A DNA stretch of 64,000 nt from Micromonospora rhizosphaerae (GTDB lineage Bacteria > Actinomycetota > Actinomycetes > Mycobacteriales > Micromonosporaceae): the NCBI RefSeq assembly GCF_900091465.1, contig NZ_FMHV01000002.1:124001-188000 (forward strand). The letters run 5' to 3'. The notes below the pieces were generated by a model. It did not search any database. It worked only from the letters and a program-made list of their open reading frames with translations, and was not told where the DNA came from. A program made the translations under genes and the position numbers. Numbering within the stretch: position 1 is the stretch's first letter; every line of letters starts with the position of its first letter. This document shows positions 8,036-17,701 of the stretch, in pieces.

Positions 8036-8758
8036 ATGACTTGTCACCTCGTCGCGCTCTGCTTCGATGCGAACGACCCGCTCCGTCTCGCGCGCTTCTG
8101 GGCCGGCGTCCTGAGCTGGGAGATGGCCGACGACCCCCAGGACGGCATTGCGCTCCTGCCGAGCGATGACACCGGGTTCCGGCTCCGATTTCTTCCGACG
8201 CAGGATGAGAAGGCCGGCCAGAACCAGATGCACTTCGATCTGACGAGCACGTCCCTCGAGGGCCAGCATCAGACGGTGGCGAGGTCGCTCGGACTCGGCG
8301 CCCGGCACATAGACATTGGCCAACGCCCGGAAGAGGGCCATGTGGTGCTCGCCGACCCCGAAGGCAATGAGTTCTGTGTCATCGAGCCGGGCAACAACTT
8401 CCTTGCTGACTGCGGATTTATCGGAGCGCTTGCGTGCGACGGTTCGCAGGACGTCGGGTACTTCTGGAGCGAAGCGCTGGGCTGGCCGTTGGTCTGGGAC
8501 CAGAACCAAGAGACCGCGATCCGCTCGCCGCACGGCGGTCCGAAGATCACGTGGGGTGGTCCGCCATTGATGCCGAAGACCGGAAAGAATCGGCTGCATT
8601 TCGACCTCGCTCCACCCGTCCACGGTGATCAGCAAGCGGAGGTCGACCGTCTCGTCTCCCTCGGGGCGACTCGCATCGACATCGGCCAGGGCGAGGTCAG
8701 CTGGGTGGTCATGGCCGATCCCGATGGCCATGAGTTCTGTGTGTTGACCCCGCGATAG
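8036..8758 (+). CDS. protein of two VOC (glyoxalase/bleomycin-resistance-like) domains
   Basis: 240 aa built of two VOC modules. The first (about 1–120) runs from HLVALCFDANDPLRLARFW to DPEGNEFCVI; the second (about 125–240) from CDGSQDVGYFWSEALGW to DPDGHEFCVL. This matches the Glyoxalase-like family common in actinomycetes. Substrate is unknown; possible roles are small-molecule or antibiotic binding. ATG at 8036 has CGGAG 4–5 nt upstream; an in-frame GTG at 8024 is an alternative. It stands alone on the plus strand. Confidence 0.82.
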   Translation: MTCHLVALCFDANDPLRLARFWAGVLSWEMADDPQDGIALLPSDDTGFRLRFLPTQDEKAGQNQMHFDLTSTSLEGQHQTVARSLGLGARHIDIGQRPEEGHVVLADPEGNEFCVIEPGNNFLADCGFIGALACDGSQDVGYFWSEALGWPLVWDQNQETAIRSPHGGPKITWGGPPLMPKTGKNRLHFDLAPPVHGDQQAEVDRLVSLGATRIDIGQGEVSWVVMADPDGHEFCVLTPR

Positions 8759-9036
8759 CGCGACCGCTCACGCCCCAGTCCGTCTCCAGGCCGCCAGAGC
8801 TCAGCGATGACCAACGATGACCAACGAAGATCAACCTTGCCCAGCTCACGCCCGGTGACGGACTGCCAGAGCAGGGGCAGCCGGCGACCTCTACCTTGAA
8901 GCGAGTCCGACCTTGGCCGGGGACGTTGGCAGCTCGGATTCCTCGGTCTGCTCGGCGGCCCCTGGGACGTGGGTGAGTCCGGGCGGGGTCCGCTCGGTCA
9001 GTGCGTGCTTCCGCCCCGCCCGGGCCCGCACCTCGT

Positions 9037-9258
9037 CTAGCGCTTGGCGCAGGGGGGGTTGGCGTTGTTGCGTACCTCTAGCACCGTGTTCGAGAAGGCG
9101 GTGTTTGCCTTGCCCGTCGCCGGATGCCCAACTGCCTGGGAACCCGGAGCCGAGCAGACACCCGCGGGGACATTGGGGTCATGGATGGCGAAGGCCGGAG
9201 CTGCCGGCACAAGCACGGCGGCAGCCGCGATTACGGTGCCCGTGATCAACTTCCTCAT
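9037..9258 (-). CDS. small secreted protein (73 aa), unknown function
   Basis: 73 aa: signal peptide MRKLITGTVIAAAAVLVPAA with cleavage near AFA, then about 50 mature residues with two cysteines (GVCSAPG and PPCAKR), possibly one disulfide. ATG at 9256–9258 with GAGGAAGG upstream. It has no recognised domain. It is divergent from the sigma factor module to its right. Confidence 0.6.
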   Translation of the reverse strand: MRKLITGTVIAAAAVLVPAAPAFAIHDPNVPAGVCSAPGSQAVGHPATGKANTAFSNTVLEVRNNANPPCAKR

Positions 9259-9814
9259 TGGTAGACCTTCCTCTAAGGCAAATTCGGCCAAATCTGACAA
9301 TGATGGCCAATCATCGCATCGGCGGACAGGTCAGATGCCGGGAACGCCGAAATTCCGAAGATCAGTTGGAAGGGCAAGCCGGACGGCAGTTGATCCCGGA
9401 CATGCGCCCGCCATACAGCAAGCAGGTACAGCGACGCAGGCACCGTCACAGCCCCAGACCAGCCGAGCGAAGCTCGTGATCTGCGTACCGGGCCTCAAAA
9501 CCGCCTCGCCGGCAATCCATAGATTCAGGACCAGGGGTGGGAGGAGACGAGACTGCCGCACCTCGGGTGGGCGCATGCGTCCACTGTGCGGTTTACCTAC
9601 GCTGCGACGTCAGGCCGGACCCTCCAGCACCATCGCTAGACGGCAGGCTTCCGGAGGAAGCGGCAACCGAGCCGTGGTGACGAAACGGCATCGTCGGGCG
9701 CTGACACGGTTAGGTAGCAGCATCGGCTGGATGGGGGATCCGTTCGTCCTGCTACGCCCCCTTCCCGGATGCCTTCTGGAGGTTGGTGTCGGTGCCGCAG
9801 GTGGTTGCCCGATC
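9259..9814. other. intergenic, no gene seen (556 bp)
   Basis: Divergent region between the small secreted protein and the sigma factor gene. Open frames cross it but have no recognisable motif. Promoters for both flanking genes are expected here; none is distinctive enough to mark. Confidence 0.45.
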
Positions 9815-10543
9815 ATGACGAACGTGAGCGCCAGGGCATGGCGGGGTCACCGCAGCAGCGATCGACTGCCGGCCAAAGTTTTTGACGACGCATCGTCGGC
9901 GGCGGATGGAACCTGGCCGGCTGGCGGGGAAGGGGACCTGTCGCCTCTCGTGCCGGCGGCGCGTAGCGGTGACCAGGAGGCTTTCCGTCTGCTGTACCGG
10001 GCGGTTCAGCCACTTCTCCTGCGCTACCTGCGCACCCTGGTCGGGGATGACGCGGAAGACGTGGCGTCGGAGGCCTGGTTGCAGATCGCGCGCGATCTGG
10101 GGTCGTTCCAGGGTGATTACGACGGTTTCCGTGGGTGGGCTGCGACGATCGCCCGCCATCGCGCGATGGATCATCTGCGTCGCATGCGCCGCCGGCCCAG
10201 CACCCTAGTGCCCTTGGAGGAGTTCCGTGACCTGGCCGACCAGGCGGATCCGGCGATGCAGGCCATGCAGTCGATGTCAACGGAAGCCGCCATCCGACTG
10301 ATCGGCACCCTTCCCCGCGATCAAGCGGAGGCGGTGCTGCTGCGGGCGGTGATGGGGCTGGACGCCGCGACGGCGGGGCAGGTGCTGGGGAAGCGTTCGG
10401 GTGCCGTGCGGACGGCCGCCTACCGGGGGCTGCGGCGTCTCGCCGCTCGGTTACGGCAAGCGGAGGTGTCACTGTCCGAGCGCCCACTTGCCGAGAAGGG
10501 TGTGACGTCGGGAGAGGCTGCGGCGCTGAGGACCGTGAGATGA
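9815..10543 (+). CDS. ECF-family RNA polymerase sigma factor
   Basis: 242 aa. Region 2 is visible at about 55–125 (FRLLYRAVQPLLLRYLRTLV … FRGWAATIARHRAMDHLRRM) and region 4 at about 165–215 (LPRDQAEAVLLRAVMGLDA, then a helix-turn-helix). The ATG at 9815 is the first good start; the frame is open far upstream but without homology. Its stop overlaps the start of the next gene (ATGA at 10540–10543), so sigma and membrane protein are co-translated, the usual layout for an ECF sigma and its anti-sigma or partner. Confidence 0.87.
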   Translation: MTNVSARAWRGHRSSDRLPAKVFDDASSAADGTWPAGGEGDLSPLVPAARSGDQEAFRLLYRAVQPLLLRYLRTLVGDDAEDVASEAWLQIARDLGSFQGDYDGFRGWAATIARHRAMDHLRRMRRRPSTLVPLEEFRDLADQADPAMQAMQSMSTEAAIRLIGTLPRDQAEAVLLRAVMGLDAATAGQVLGKRSGAVRTAAYRGLRRLAARLRQAEVSLSERPLAEKGVTSGEAAALRTVR

Positions 10544-11286
10544 GCGCAGACTGGCCCTACGGGGTGGACCGGACCACCGCGGAGCGACTGCTCGGCGGTG
10601 ACGTGACGAATCCGCACGCGGGCCCTGATGCCCTGGTTCGTCTCCTCGCGGCGACCCGCGCCCAGGCACAGCCGGGCGAGTGGGCGGGCGAGGAGGCGGC
10701 AATGGACGCCTTCCGGACGGCTCATCTCGGCCCAGGCCTTCAACCACGGAGACGCTCGATGCTCGAGACCGCCCTCGCCAAACTGCTCACCCTGAAAGTC
10801 GCCGGCGCCGCAGCGGTGGCCGTCGTCGCTACCGGCGGCGTCGCCCTGGCCGCCGCGAACGGCGTACTGCCCAACCCGATGAGCGGCAACGCGAACGTCC
10901 AGCCCTCGCCGCACGCCACGGGCAAGTCGTCCGAGCAGGCGGGGAAGCCTTCGGCCGAGGCGAAGGTCGCCGCGTCCCCGTCACCCTCGCTGGTCGGCCT
11001 GTGCCGCGCGTACAAGGCCGGGGCCGGCGACAACCCCGGCAAGGCGCTGGAGAACCCCGCGTTCGGCGTGCTGATCACCACCGCCGGGGACAAGGAGAAG
11101 GTGGCCGCCTACTGCGACACCCTGCTCGCGCAGAAGGACACCAAGACGACTCCGACCGCCCGGCCGACCGAGGCTCGCCCGTCCCACACAGCCGGGAAGC
11201 CGGACAGCGCTCCGACGAGCGTTCCCAGCAAACCCGCTGGTGGCGGTCACCCGACCGCTACGCCGACCGCTCGCCCCACCTCCTGA
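10540..11286 (+). CDS. single-pass membrane protein partner of the ECF sigma factor
   Basis: 248 aa. A ~80-residue cytoplasmic N-terminus (DRTTAERLLGG…), one membrane helix (about 87–110, VAGAAAVAVVATGGVALAAA) and an external Ser/Thr/Pro/Lys-rich tail with two cysteines (LCRAYKAG; AYCDTLL). Overlap with the sigma gene stop suggests an anti-sigma-like regulator, but no zinc-binding HxxxCxxC motif is visible, so that role is inferred from position only. Confidence 0.7.
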   Translation: MSADWPYGVDRTTAERLLGGDVTNPHAGPDALVRLLAATRAQAQPGEWAGEEAAMDAFRTAHLGPGLQPRRRSMLETALAKLLTLKVAGAAAVAVVATGGVALAAANGVLPNPMSGNANVQPSPHATGKSSEQAGKPSAEAKVAASPSPSLVGLCRAYKAGAGDNPGKALENPAFGVLITTAGDKEKVAAYCDTLLAQKDTKTTPTARPTEARPSHTAGKPDSAPTSVPSKPAGGGHPTATPTARPTS

Positions 11287-11350
11287 TATTTCCTCGCCGT
11301 GCCGGCCGGGTTCCGGTGGCTGACCAGCCAACGGAGCCGCTGATGACGGC

Positions 11351-11385
11351 AAAGGAGGCTCCCGGCCACGGCCGGGAGCCCCCTT
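11351..11385. terminator. bidirectional hairpin terminator
   Basis: AAAG-GAGGCTCCCGGCC pairs with GGCCGGGAGCC-CCCTTT, leaving a very short loop. The stem is flanked by A-run and T-run, so it can terminate the plus-strand sigma module and the convergent minus-strand protease gene. Confidence 0.8.
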
Positions 11386-11425
11386 TGCAGAGCCCCTCGC
11401 TGAGACGCCGAAGCGTTCGAGGCGG

Positions 11426-12643
<1,218 letters not shown>

Positions 12644-13249
12644 GGGGGTTTCCTCTCCGCAGACAAAGCTGCCGATGCTGACGGAGGCTGCGTGCCTGCC
12701 GGAGGCCCGGAAAGGATGCGTGGCATCGACTCCGTCAATCCTGGTGGGACCCTGCGGCGCAGCCGGGAGCGGTAATCCCGGCAACGCACAGCGTGACGGT
12801 AGCTCTTCACCGGCATCGATGGAAGAGGCCACGACGTGGCGGAATCACAGGAGAAGCCGCTGCCCGGAGTTAGGGATGAAGGGGTTCGGGCTCGGCGCCC
12901 GATGAGCCGGCGTCGCGGCCGGTATCGCCGTACAGCAGCAAAGTGCGGCAACCCGACCGCTGGAGCACGGAACCCCTTACATCCTTCGGGATTCCGGCAT
13001 GCCGGATTGCAGCTGTTGCTGATGGGTCCCGTCCTGCTTTGGCATGCGGGAGGGTTCAGGGGATCAAGCCGCGGCTCATGAGGGTCCGCCGTCAGCAAGA
13101 AGTCAGTGAGACGCGCGACAACAACCGACAACCGCTGGCAAAGGACAGAAAGATCGCAAACGCCAACGCCACTAGCCGACACCAATCGGCGAGCGGCCAA
13201 AGCATCGAGCCGCCTTTGCAAGGCAGGGGTTGCCGACGGCTCCGAGGTC
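12644..13249. other. intergenic, no gene seen (606 bp)
   Basis: No frame shows recognisable protein similarity. A short inverted repeat TTCCGGCATGCCGGA sits near 12,990. The segment separates the protease from the arsenic cluster and may be a junction of the accessory region. Confidence 0.45.
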
Positions 13250-13657
13250 TTATTGGTGCTGTCGCAGGTCAGCGAGCAGGGCGAGGACCCGCGTCTTGAT
13301 GTCGTCGCGGACCTGGCGGACGACGTCGAGGGGTTGGCCGGCGGGGTCGGTGAGTTTCCAGTCTTCGTAGCGCTTGCCGGGGAAGACGGGGCAGGCGTCG
13401 CCGCAGCCCATGGTGACGATGACGTCGCTGGCTTCGGCCGCATCCCAGGTGAGCCGGACCGGGGTCTTGTCGGTTATGTCGATGCCGACTTCGCGCATGG
13501 CTTCGACGGCGACCGGGTTGATCTGGTCGGCGGGTTCGGAGCCGGCGGAGCGGACCTCGACCGTGTCGCCGGTGAGGTGGCGGAGCCAGCCGTCGGCCAT
13601 CTGAGAGCGGCCGGCGTTGTGGACGCAGACGAACAGGACGCTGGGCTTGTCGCTCAT
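13250..13657 (-). CDS. arsC: arsenate reductase, low-molecular-weight phosphatase type
   Basis: 135 aa. The N-terminal P-loop CVHNAGRS (C-x5-R) and the downstream catalytic region (TMGCGDACPVFPG, with cysteines for the disulfide cascade) identify the LMW-PTP-related arsenate reductase family. It reduces As(V) to As(III). It is the last gene of the arsR–aquaporin–arsN–arsC operon (14 nt after arsN). Whether reduction is linked to thioredoxin or mycothiol/mycoredoxin cannot be told from sequence. Confidence 0.93.
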   Translation of the reverse strand: MSDKPSVLFVCVHNAGRSQMADGWLRHLTGDTVEVRSAGSEPADQINPVAVEAMREVGIDITDKTPVRLTWDAAEASDVIVTMGCGDACPVFPGKRYEDWKLTDPAGQPLDVVRQVRDDIKTRVLALLADLRQHQ

Positions 13658-13671
13658 CGATGGTCTTTCTG

Positions 13672-14187
13672 TCAGGTGACGGTGGGGCTGCGGCGTTCGA
13701 TGAGGGTCACGTCGCGCCAGGTTCCGTGGTGGCGGCCGATGCGCTGGCGGGTGCCGACGGTGCGGAAGCCGCAGGCGGCGTGCAGGGCGAGGCTGGCGGT
13801 GTTCTCAGGGAAGATGCCGGACTGGATGGTCCAGATGCCCGCCTGCTCGGTGGAGGCGATCAGCGCGTCGAGCAGGGCGTGGCCGACTCCTCGGCCGCGG
13901 GCGTCGGGGTGGACGTAGACGGAGTGTTCGACGACTCCGGCGTAGGCGCACCGGTCCGACACGGCCGAGCAGGCCACCCAGCCCAGGACAGGACCGGCGG
14001 GGTCGAGGGCCACCCAGCGGTGGCCGGGCAGCCGGGTGGCGGTGAAGTCGTGCCAGGTGGGTGGTTCGGTTTCGAAGGTGGCGTTGCCGGTGGCGATGCC
14101 GAGCCGGTAGATGTCCAACACGGCGTCGGCGTGCTGGTCGCCCATGGCCACGATCGTGACGCCAGCAGCGGTGGCAGTGGGATTCAT
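13672..14187 (-). CDS. GNAT acetyltransferase, ArsN1-like (arsinothricin/phosphinothricin type)
   Basis: 171 aa GNAT fold. Diagnostic region DIYRLGIATGNATFETEPPT near the N-terminus and acetyl-CoA loop ARGRGVGHALL (about 111–121) match the ArsN1/Pat group, which acetylates the amino group of arsinothricin or phosphinothricin. Its start overlaps the aquaporin stop (ATGA at 14184–14187). Placement inside an arsenic operon favours the arsinothricin role; specificity is inferred. Confidence 0.82.
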   Translation of the reverse strand: MNPTATAAGVTIVAMGDQHADAVLDIYRLGIATGNATFETEPPTWHDFTATRLPGHRWVALDPAGPVLGWVACSAVSDRCAYAGVVEHSVYVHPDARGRGVGHALLDALIASTEQAGIWTIQSGIFPENTASLALHAACGFRTVGTRQRIGRHHGTWRDVTLIERRSPTVT

Positions 14188-14921
14188 CGGCGTCCGGTCT
14201 CCTCTGCCAGCTTGGGCACGACGACGGCATGGGCGGCGTCTTCGGCGTGCGGGTACCAGGCGGCGAGCGCGGTGATGGCGACCAGGCCGCCGACGAGCTG
14301 GGCGGCGACGAAGCCCGGCACCGAGGTGGGGGCGATGCCGGCAAAGGTGTCGGTGAAGGCCCGGCCGATGGTGACGGCGGGGTTGGCGAATGAGGTGGAC
14401 GAGGTGAACCAGTAGGCAGCGCCGAGGTAGGCGCCCACGGCAGCGGGCGCGGCGGAGGTTCGGCCGCTGCGAGCGAGGGCGAAGACCAGGACGACCAGGC
14501 CGGCGGTGGCCACGACCTCGGCCAGCCACAGGTTGCCCCCGGTCCGGTCGGTGTGCGACCACGCAACGGCCGGCAACCCGAACATGAGATCGGCCAGCGC
14601 AGCGCCGGCGATCGCGCCGGTCACTTGCGCGACGCAGTAGGCGGCGAGGTCCCGTCCGGTCAGGCCGGTGCCCGCGTGTCGACCGAGCCACCAGTCGACG
14701 GCGGAGACGATCGGGTTGAAGTGCGCGCCGGACACCGGTCCGAACGTCAGGATCAGCGCGCCCAGCGCCAGGGCGGTGGCGAGCGCGTTCTCCAGGAGCT
14801 GGAGCCCGACGTCGTGCGGCGAGAGCCGGGTGGCGGCGATGCCGGACCCGACGACGGCGGCGACCAGGAGGGCGGTGCCGGCGAACTCCGCCGATGCCCG
14901 CCGGGTGAGGGCGAGGCTCAC
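14184..14921 (-). CDS. MIP/aquaglyceroporin-family channel (AqpS-like) in ars operon
   Basis: 245 aa, six membrane helices and two NPx half-helices. The first NPA box reads NPI (GAHFNPIVSAV) and the second is NPAVTIGRAF. A non-canonical first box is a feature of some ars-operon aquaglyceroporins. In Sinorhizobium, AqpS lets As(III) made by ArsC leave down its gradient. No ArsB or Acr3 pump is seen in this window, which fits that scheme. GTG start at 14919–14921 overlaps the arsR stop. Confidence 0.85.
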   Translation of the reverse strand: MSLALTRRASAEFAGTALLVAAVVGSGIAATRLSPHDVGLQLLENALATALALGALILTFGPVSGAHFNPIVSAVDWWLGRHAGTGLTGRDLAAYCVAQVTGAIAGAALADLMFGLPAVAWSHTDRTGGNLWLAEVVATAGLVVLVFALARSGRTSAAPAAVGAYLGAAYWFTSSTSFANPAVTIGRAFTDTFAGIAPTSVPGFVAAQLVGGLVAITALAAWYPHAEDAAHAVVVPKLAEETGRR

Positions 14922-15292
14922 GCGGTGCCGCCGGAGGCCGGGGTCGCGGAGATTTCCAGCAGCGCGCCGAGCTGCCGGAACGCCTCCGGCTTGGCCCGGT
15001 ACCACACCCACGTGCCCCGACGCTCCGAGTCGACCAGGCCCGCCTCCCGCAGAACCTTCAAGTGGTGGGAGATGGTCGGCCCGGACAGGTCGAACGCCGG
15101 GGTCAGGTCGCAGACGCAGATCTCCGGCACCGAGGCGATCATCGACATCAGCCGCAGCCGGATCGGATCGCCCAGGGCCTTGAACATCGGCGCGACCACC
15201 GCTGCCTGATCCACGTCCATCGGGCGGACCGCGATCGGGGAACAGCAGGCGACCGCGTTCAGGTCCACCACCGGCAGGGCTTGTTTCGACAT
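14918..15292 (-). CDS. arsR: ArsR-family metalloregulatory repressor
   Basis: 124 aa winged-helix repressor. It carries cysteine pairs typical of actinobacterial arsenic sensors: ACCSP near the N-terminus and ICVCDLTP before the recognition helix (SGPTISHHLKVLREAGLVDS). It should repress its own operon and the divergent arsI side until As(III) binds. ATG at 15290–15292; the frame is open upstream but would run through the operator region. Confidence 0.93.
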   Translation of the reverse strand: MSKQALPVVDLNAVACCSPIAVRPMDVDQAAVVAPMFKALGDPIRLRLMSMIASVPEICVCDLTPAFDLSGPTISHHLKVLREAGLVDSERRGTWVWYRAKPEAFRQLGALLEISATPASGGTA

Positions 15293-15301
15293 ATCTCTAG
15301 G

Positions 15302-15351
15302 TTGACAGGCCTCAAAGCAGGGTGCAACCTGAAGGCCCTGCTTCGAAAAGC
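15302..15351. promoter_or_regulatory. candidate ArsR operator in divergent ars promoter region
   Basis: The 79-bp divergent region holds TTGA-N6-TCAA (15302–15315) and an overlapping larger inverted repeat, TCAAAGCAGGG (15312–15322) with CCCTGCTTCGA (15336–15346; 10 of 11 paired). A GCTT-CGAA-AAGC palindrome also covers 15340–15351. Symmetry and location suit a shared ArsR operator; binding is inferred. Confidence 0.5.
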
Positions 15352-15371
15352 ATCTAGGCAAGGACGAAGCG

Positions 15372-15521
15372 ATGATCAAGCTGTTCCGGCACCGCCGTAC
15401 CGCGCACGTCCAGGGCGTGACGCTCTGCGAGCCCTGCGGGCAGGTGTGCACCGCGGCTTGCCGCGCCGACGCCCGCTACGACCGCACCCGCACTACTGCG
15501 CTGGCCAACCACATCCGCTGA
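15372..15521 (+). CDS. 49-aa Cys-rich small protein in ars cluster
   Basis: 49 aa starting MIKLFRHRRTAHVQGVTL, with a cysteine cluster C-EP-C-GQV-C-TAA-C (residues ~19, 22, 26, 30) and a basic N-terminus. AAGGA lies 8 nt upstream of the ATG. It is 19 bp upstream of the arsI/cadI gene, so the two are very likely co-transcribed from the ArsR-controlled divergent promoter. The four cysteines could bind As(III), Cd(II) or Zn(II); function is unknown. Confidence 0.6.
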   Translation: MIKLFRHRRTAHVQGVTLCEPCGQVCTAACRADARYDRTRTTALANHIR

Positions 15522-15540
15522 ACCTGCCAGGAGGAATGCC

Positions 15541-16011
15541 ATGTCCCGCGTCCAGCTCGCCCTGCGCGTGTCCGACCTCGAAGGCTCCGTGGCCTTCTAC
15601 GCGAAGCTGTTCGGCGTCGAGCCGGCCAAGCGCCGACCCGGCTACGCCAACTTCGCCATCGAAAACCCGCCCCTGAAGCTCGTCCTCCTCGAAGGCGAGC
15701 CCGAGCAGCCCACCGTGATGGACCACCTGGGCGTCGAGGTGTTCAGCACCGACGAGGTCAACGCCGCCACCAAGCGGCTCACCGACGCCGGTCTGATCAC
15801 CCTGGAGGAGAACAACACCGAATGCTGCTACGCGCTCCAGGACAAGGTCTGGGTACGCGGCCCCGGCAACGAGCCGTGGGAGGTCTACACCGTCAAGGCC
15901 GACGCCGACACCCTCACCAAGGGAAGCGTCGACGGCGAGTGCCGCTGCGGCGAACCAACCGATGCCGAGAAGGAACCCGCCACCAGCGGAGCCGCGTCAA
16001 AGTGCTGCTGA
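15541..16011 (+). CDS. ArsI/CadI-family VOC metalloenzyme (heavy-metal resistance)
   Basis: 156 aa. VOC fold (SRVQLALRVSDLEGSVAFY …) with the vicinal thiol motif NTECCYALQDKVWV and metal ligands in the PWEVYTV strand; a Cys-rich tail (CRCGEP … KCC) is typical of CadI/ArsI. ArsI is a C–As lyase that demethylates trivalent organoarsenicals; mycobacterial CadI is cadmium-induced. In this ars context an organoarsenical role is likely, but the two are hard to separate by sequence. ATG at 15541 with AGGAGG upstream. Confidence 0.88.
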   Translation: MSRVQLALRVSDLEGSVAFYAKLFGVEPAKRRPGYANFAIENPPLKLVLLEGEPEQPTVMDHLGVEVFSTDEVNAATKRLTDAGLITLEENNTECCYALQDKVWVRGPGNEPWEVYTVKADADTLTKGSVDGECRCGEPTDAEKEPATSGAASKCC

Positions 16012-16053
16012 ACAGTTTCTGTGCCGCCTGGCGGCAGTCTGGCCGTGCGTAGC

Positions 16054-16166
16054 CCCCGATACGCCCCCGAACCCTGAGCGACGGTGGGCAACAGTCGGAC
16101 TCAACGGGACTAAACAAGATCGGCCCCTGACCGCATTTCCGCTGGTCAGGGGCCGTCTCTGCACCT
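16054..16166. repeat. 113-bp tRNA-Tyr-flank repeat, copy 1
   Basis: Aligns without gaps to 26869–26981 with about 16 differences by eye (~85% identity). It begins CCCCGATACGCC and ends GCACCT. Copy 2 is followed directly by the 3' part of tRNA-Tyr; here the similarity stops exactly at that boundary. Interpreted as the downstream flank (with terminator) of a tRNA-Tyr integration site. Confidence 0.85.
16122..16153. terminator. hairpin terminator inside repeat copy 1
   Basis: GGCCCCTGACC (16122–16132) pairs perfectly with GGTCAGGGGCC (16143–16153). It lies between the convergent cadI/arsI gene and the MFS pseudogene, and is homologous to the hairpins next to the tRNA-Tyr sequences at 26.9 and 29.9 kb. 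Confidence 0.75.
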
Positions 16167-16392
16167 TGCTTCAAGGACGAGCTAGCCCTGTGGATGTGAC
16201 GTGCTCTGCTGTGACCTGAAGCACAAGCATTGGTGTGGCCCCGCCATCGCCTTCCGTTGAAAAAGCCGGCCAGCGCATCGTTGATCGGCGCCGGGCCATT
16301 CGGCCCCACGACTGGTTCCACCAGCGACCCGGCGGCGGCCCCGCTCCCCAGAGGGCGGGTCGACGGCATACGGGATGGCGTCGCGAGAGGAG

Positions 16393-17668
16393 TCATCGGG
16401 CATCGTCCTTCGCCGGCCACACCACGTCGGTGGGCAGGCTGGTGGCGAGCCTGAGCACGGTCACGCTGGCCACCGCGACAATGACGGCCACGATCAGCCA
16501 GAGAAGTTGCGGGTTCACCGTGATGACCTGGGTGACGCCGACCGGCGCGAAGATCGCCGAGACCGCCCAGGTGAGTTGGTAGACGGCGAGGTAACGGCCC
16601 CGGTGTGACTGCGGTGCCGCGCCGGCACCGAGCGAGGCCGATGGTGTGGCGTGGAGCAATTCGCCGAGGGTGAACAGCAGCGTCGCGACCAGGAGCCCGA
16701 CTGACACTCCGGCGCCGGCAGGCAGCATGTCGGCAAATGCGAAGGCACAGAACGAGGCGATGAACACCACGCCCGCGAGAGCCATGGCGTGGGTCCGGCG
16801 TACGGCGCGTTGCCAACGTAGAACCGGGAGTTGGCCGACGCCGACGAGGACGGCGTTGATGGTGAACAGCACGCCGAGCAGGCTTGCGGGCGCGTGCAGC
16901 ACCACCGTGGCGTAGACGGGTATCGCGAGCGGGAAAACCCAGTGGGCGAAGGTGAACGCAAGCTCGGCCAGGACCAACCGCCGGAACGGCCGGTCGGCGA
17001 AGACTCGGCCGTACCCGGCGAACATCCCGATCAGGCGTTGTCGATCGGCGCGCGGAACCGGGTGGGCGGGCCGGGCCGGCCTTCCCCGTGAAGGCGAGCA
17101 GCGCCGCCGCGATCAGGAAGCTCGCCGCGTTGGCGCCGGCGATCAGGTGGTATCCGGACTCCTCGGGGAACTGCATCGCGGCGGCAGTGAACAACCCGCC
17201 GAGCCCGAAGCCGACGTTGCGTCCGGTGCGTACCAGCGCATAGAGCCGGTCCCGGGCGGCGCCCTCCGCCAGATCCGCGACGTACGCGCTGTTGGCGGGG
17301 TAGAAGCTACGGTCGCCGGCGGAGACCAGCGCAGCGACGGCGACGAACGCCCCGAAGCTGCCGACCAGCGGATAACAAGCGAATCCCGCCGCCCGCGCAA
17401 GATAGGTGGCGATGATGATCTTCCGCGCTCCGAATCGGTCAGACAGGACCCCGGCAAGCGGATTGGCGGCCACCCCTGCGACCGCCGCGATGGTGAGACC
17501 GAGCCCGATGGTCGCCACCGGCAACCGGGTCACCTCGTGAAAGAAGAGCACCGTGAGGGGCAGGTAGAGCCCTGATCCCAGGGCATCGATGAATAGGCCG
17601 GCCAGATATCCCGTACCGGCAGTCTTGGGGGCGCCCTCAGCCGATATGCGCGGCAGTGTCGTGGTCAC
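16393..17668 (-). pseudogene. MFS transporter interrupted by a frameshift
   Basis: Two frames together give a complete ~420-residue 12-helix MFS protein. The N-terminal half (GTG at 17666–17668; motif GVLSDRFGARK) reads through about six helices to ~17,070. The C-terminal half continues from about 17,050 in the +1-shifted frame (…RQRLIGMFAGYGRVF…) to the stop at 16393. The break lies in the central cytoplasmic loop, in a C-rich run (…GCCCGCCCACCCGG…). It may be a true inactivating indel or a sequence error. A perfect palindrome precedes the gene. Substrate is unknown; proximity to the ars cluster is suggestive only. Confidence 0.8.
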
Positions 17669-17684
17669 CGGCGGATCCTGATAG

Positions 17685-17700
17685 CTCAACCAAAGTTGAG
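17685..17700. promoter_or_regulatory. palindrome upstream of the MFS gene, operator-like
   Basis: CTCAAC-CAAA-GTTGAG, a perfect 6+4+6 inverted repeat, ends 16 bp before the MFS start codon. The TCAA/TTGA half-sites resemble those near arsR, so control by an ArsR- or MarR-type repressor is possible. This is inferred from symmetry alone. Confidence 0.4.
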
Positions 17701-17701
17701 G

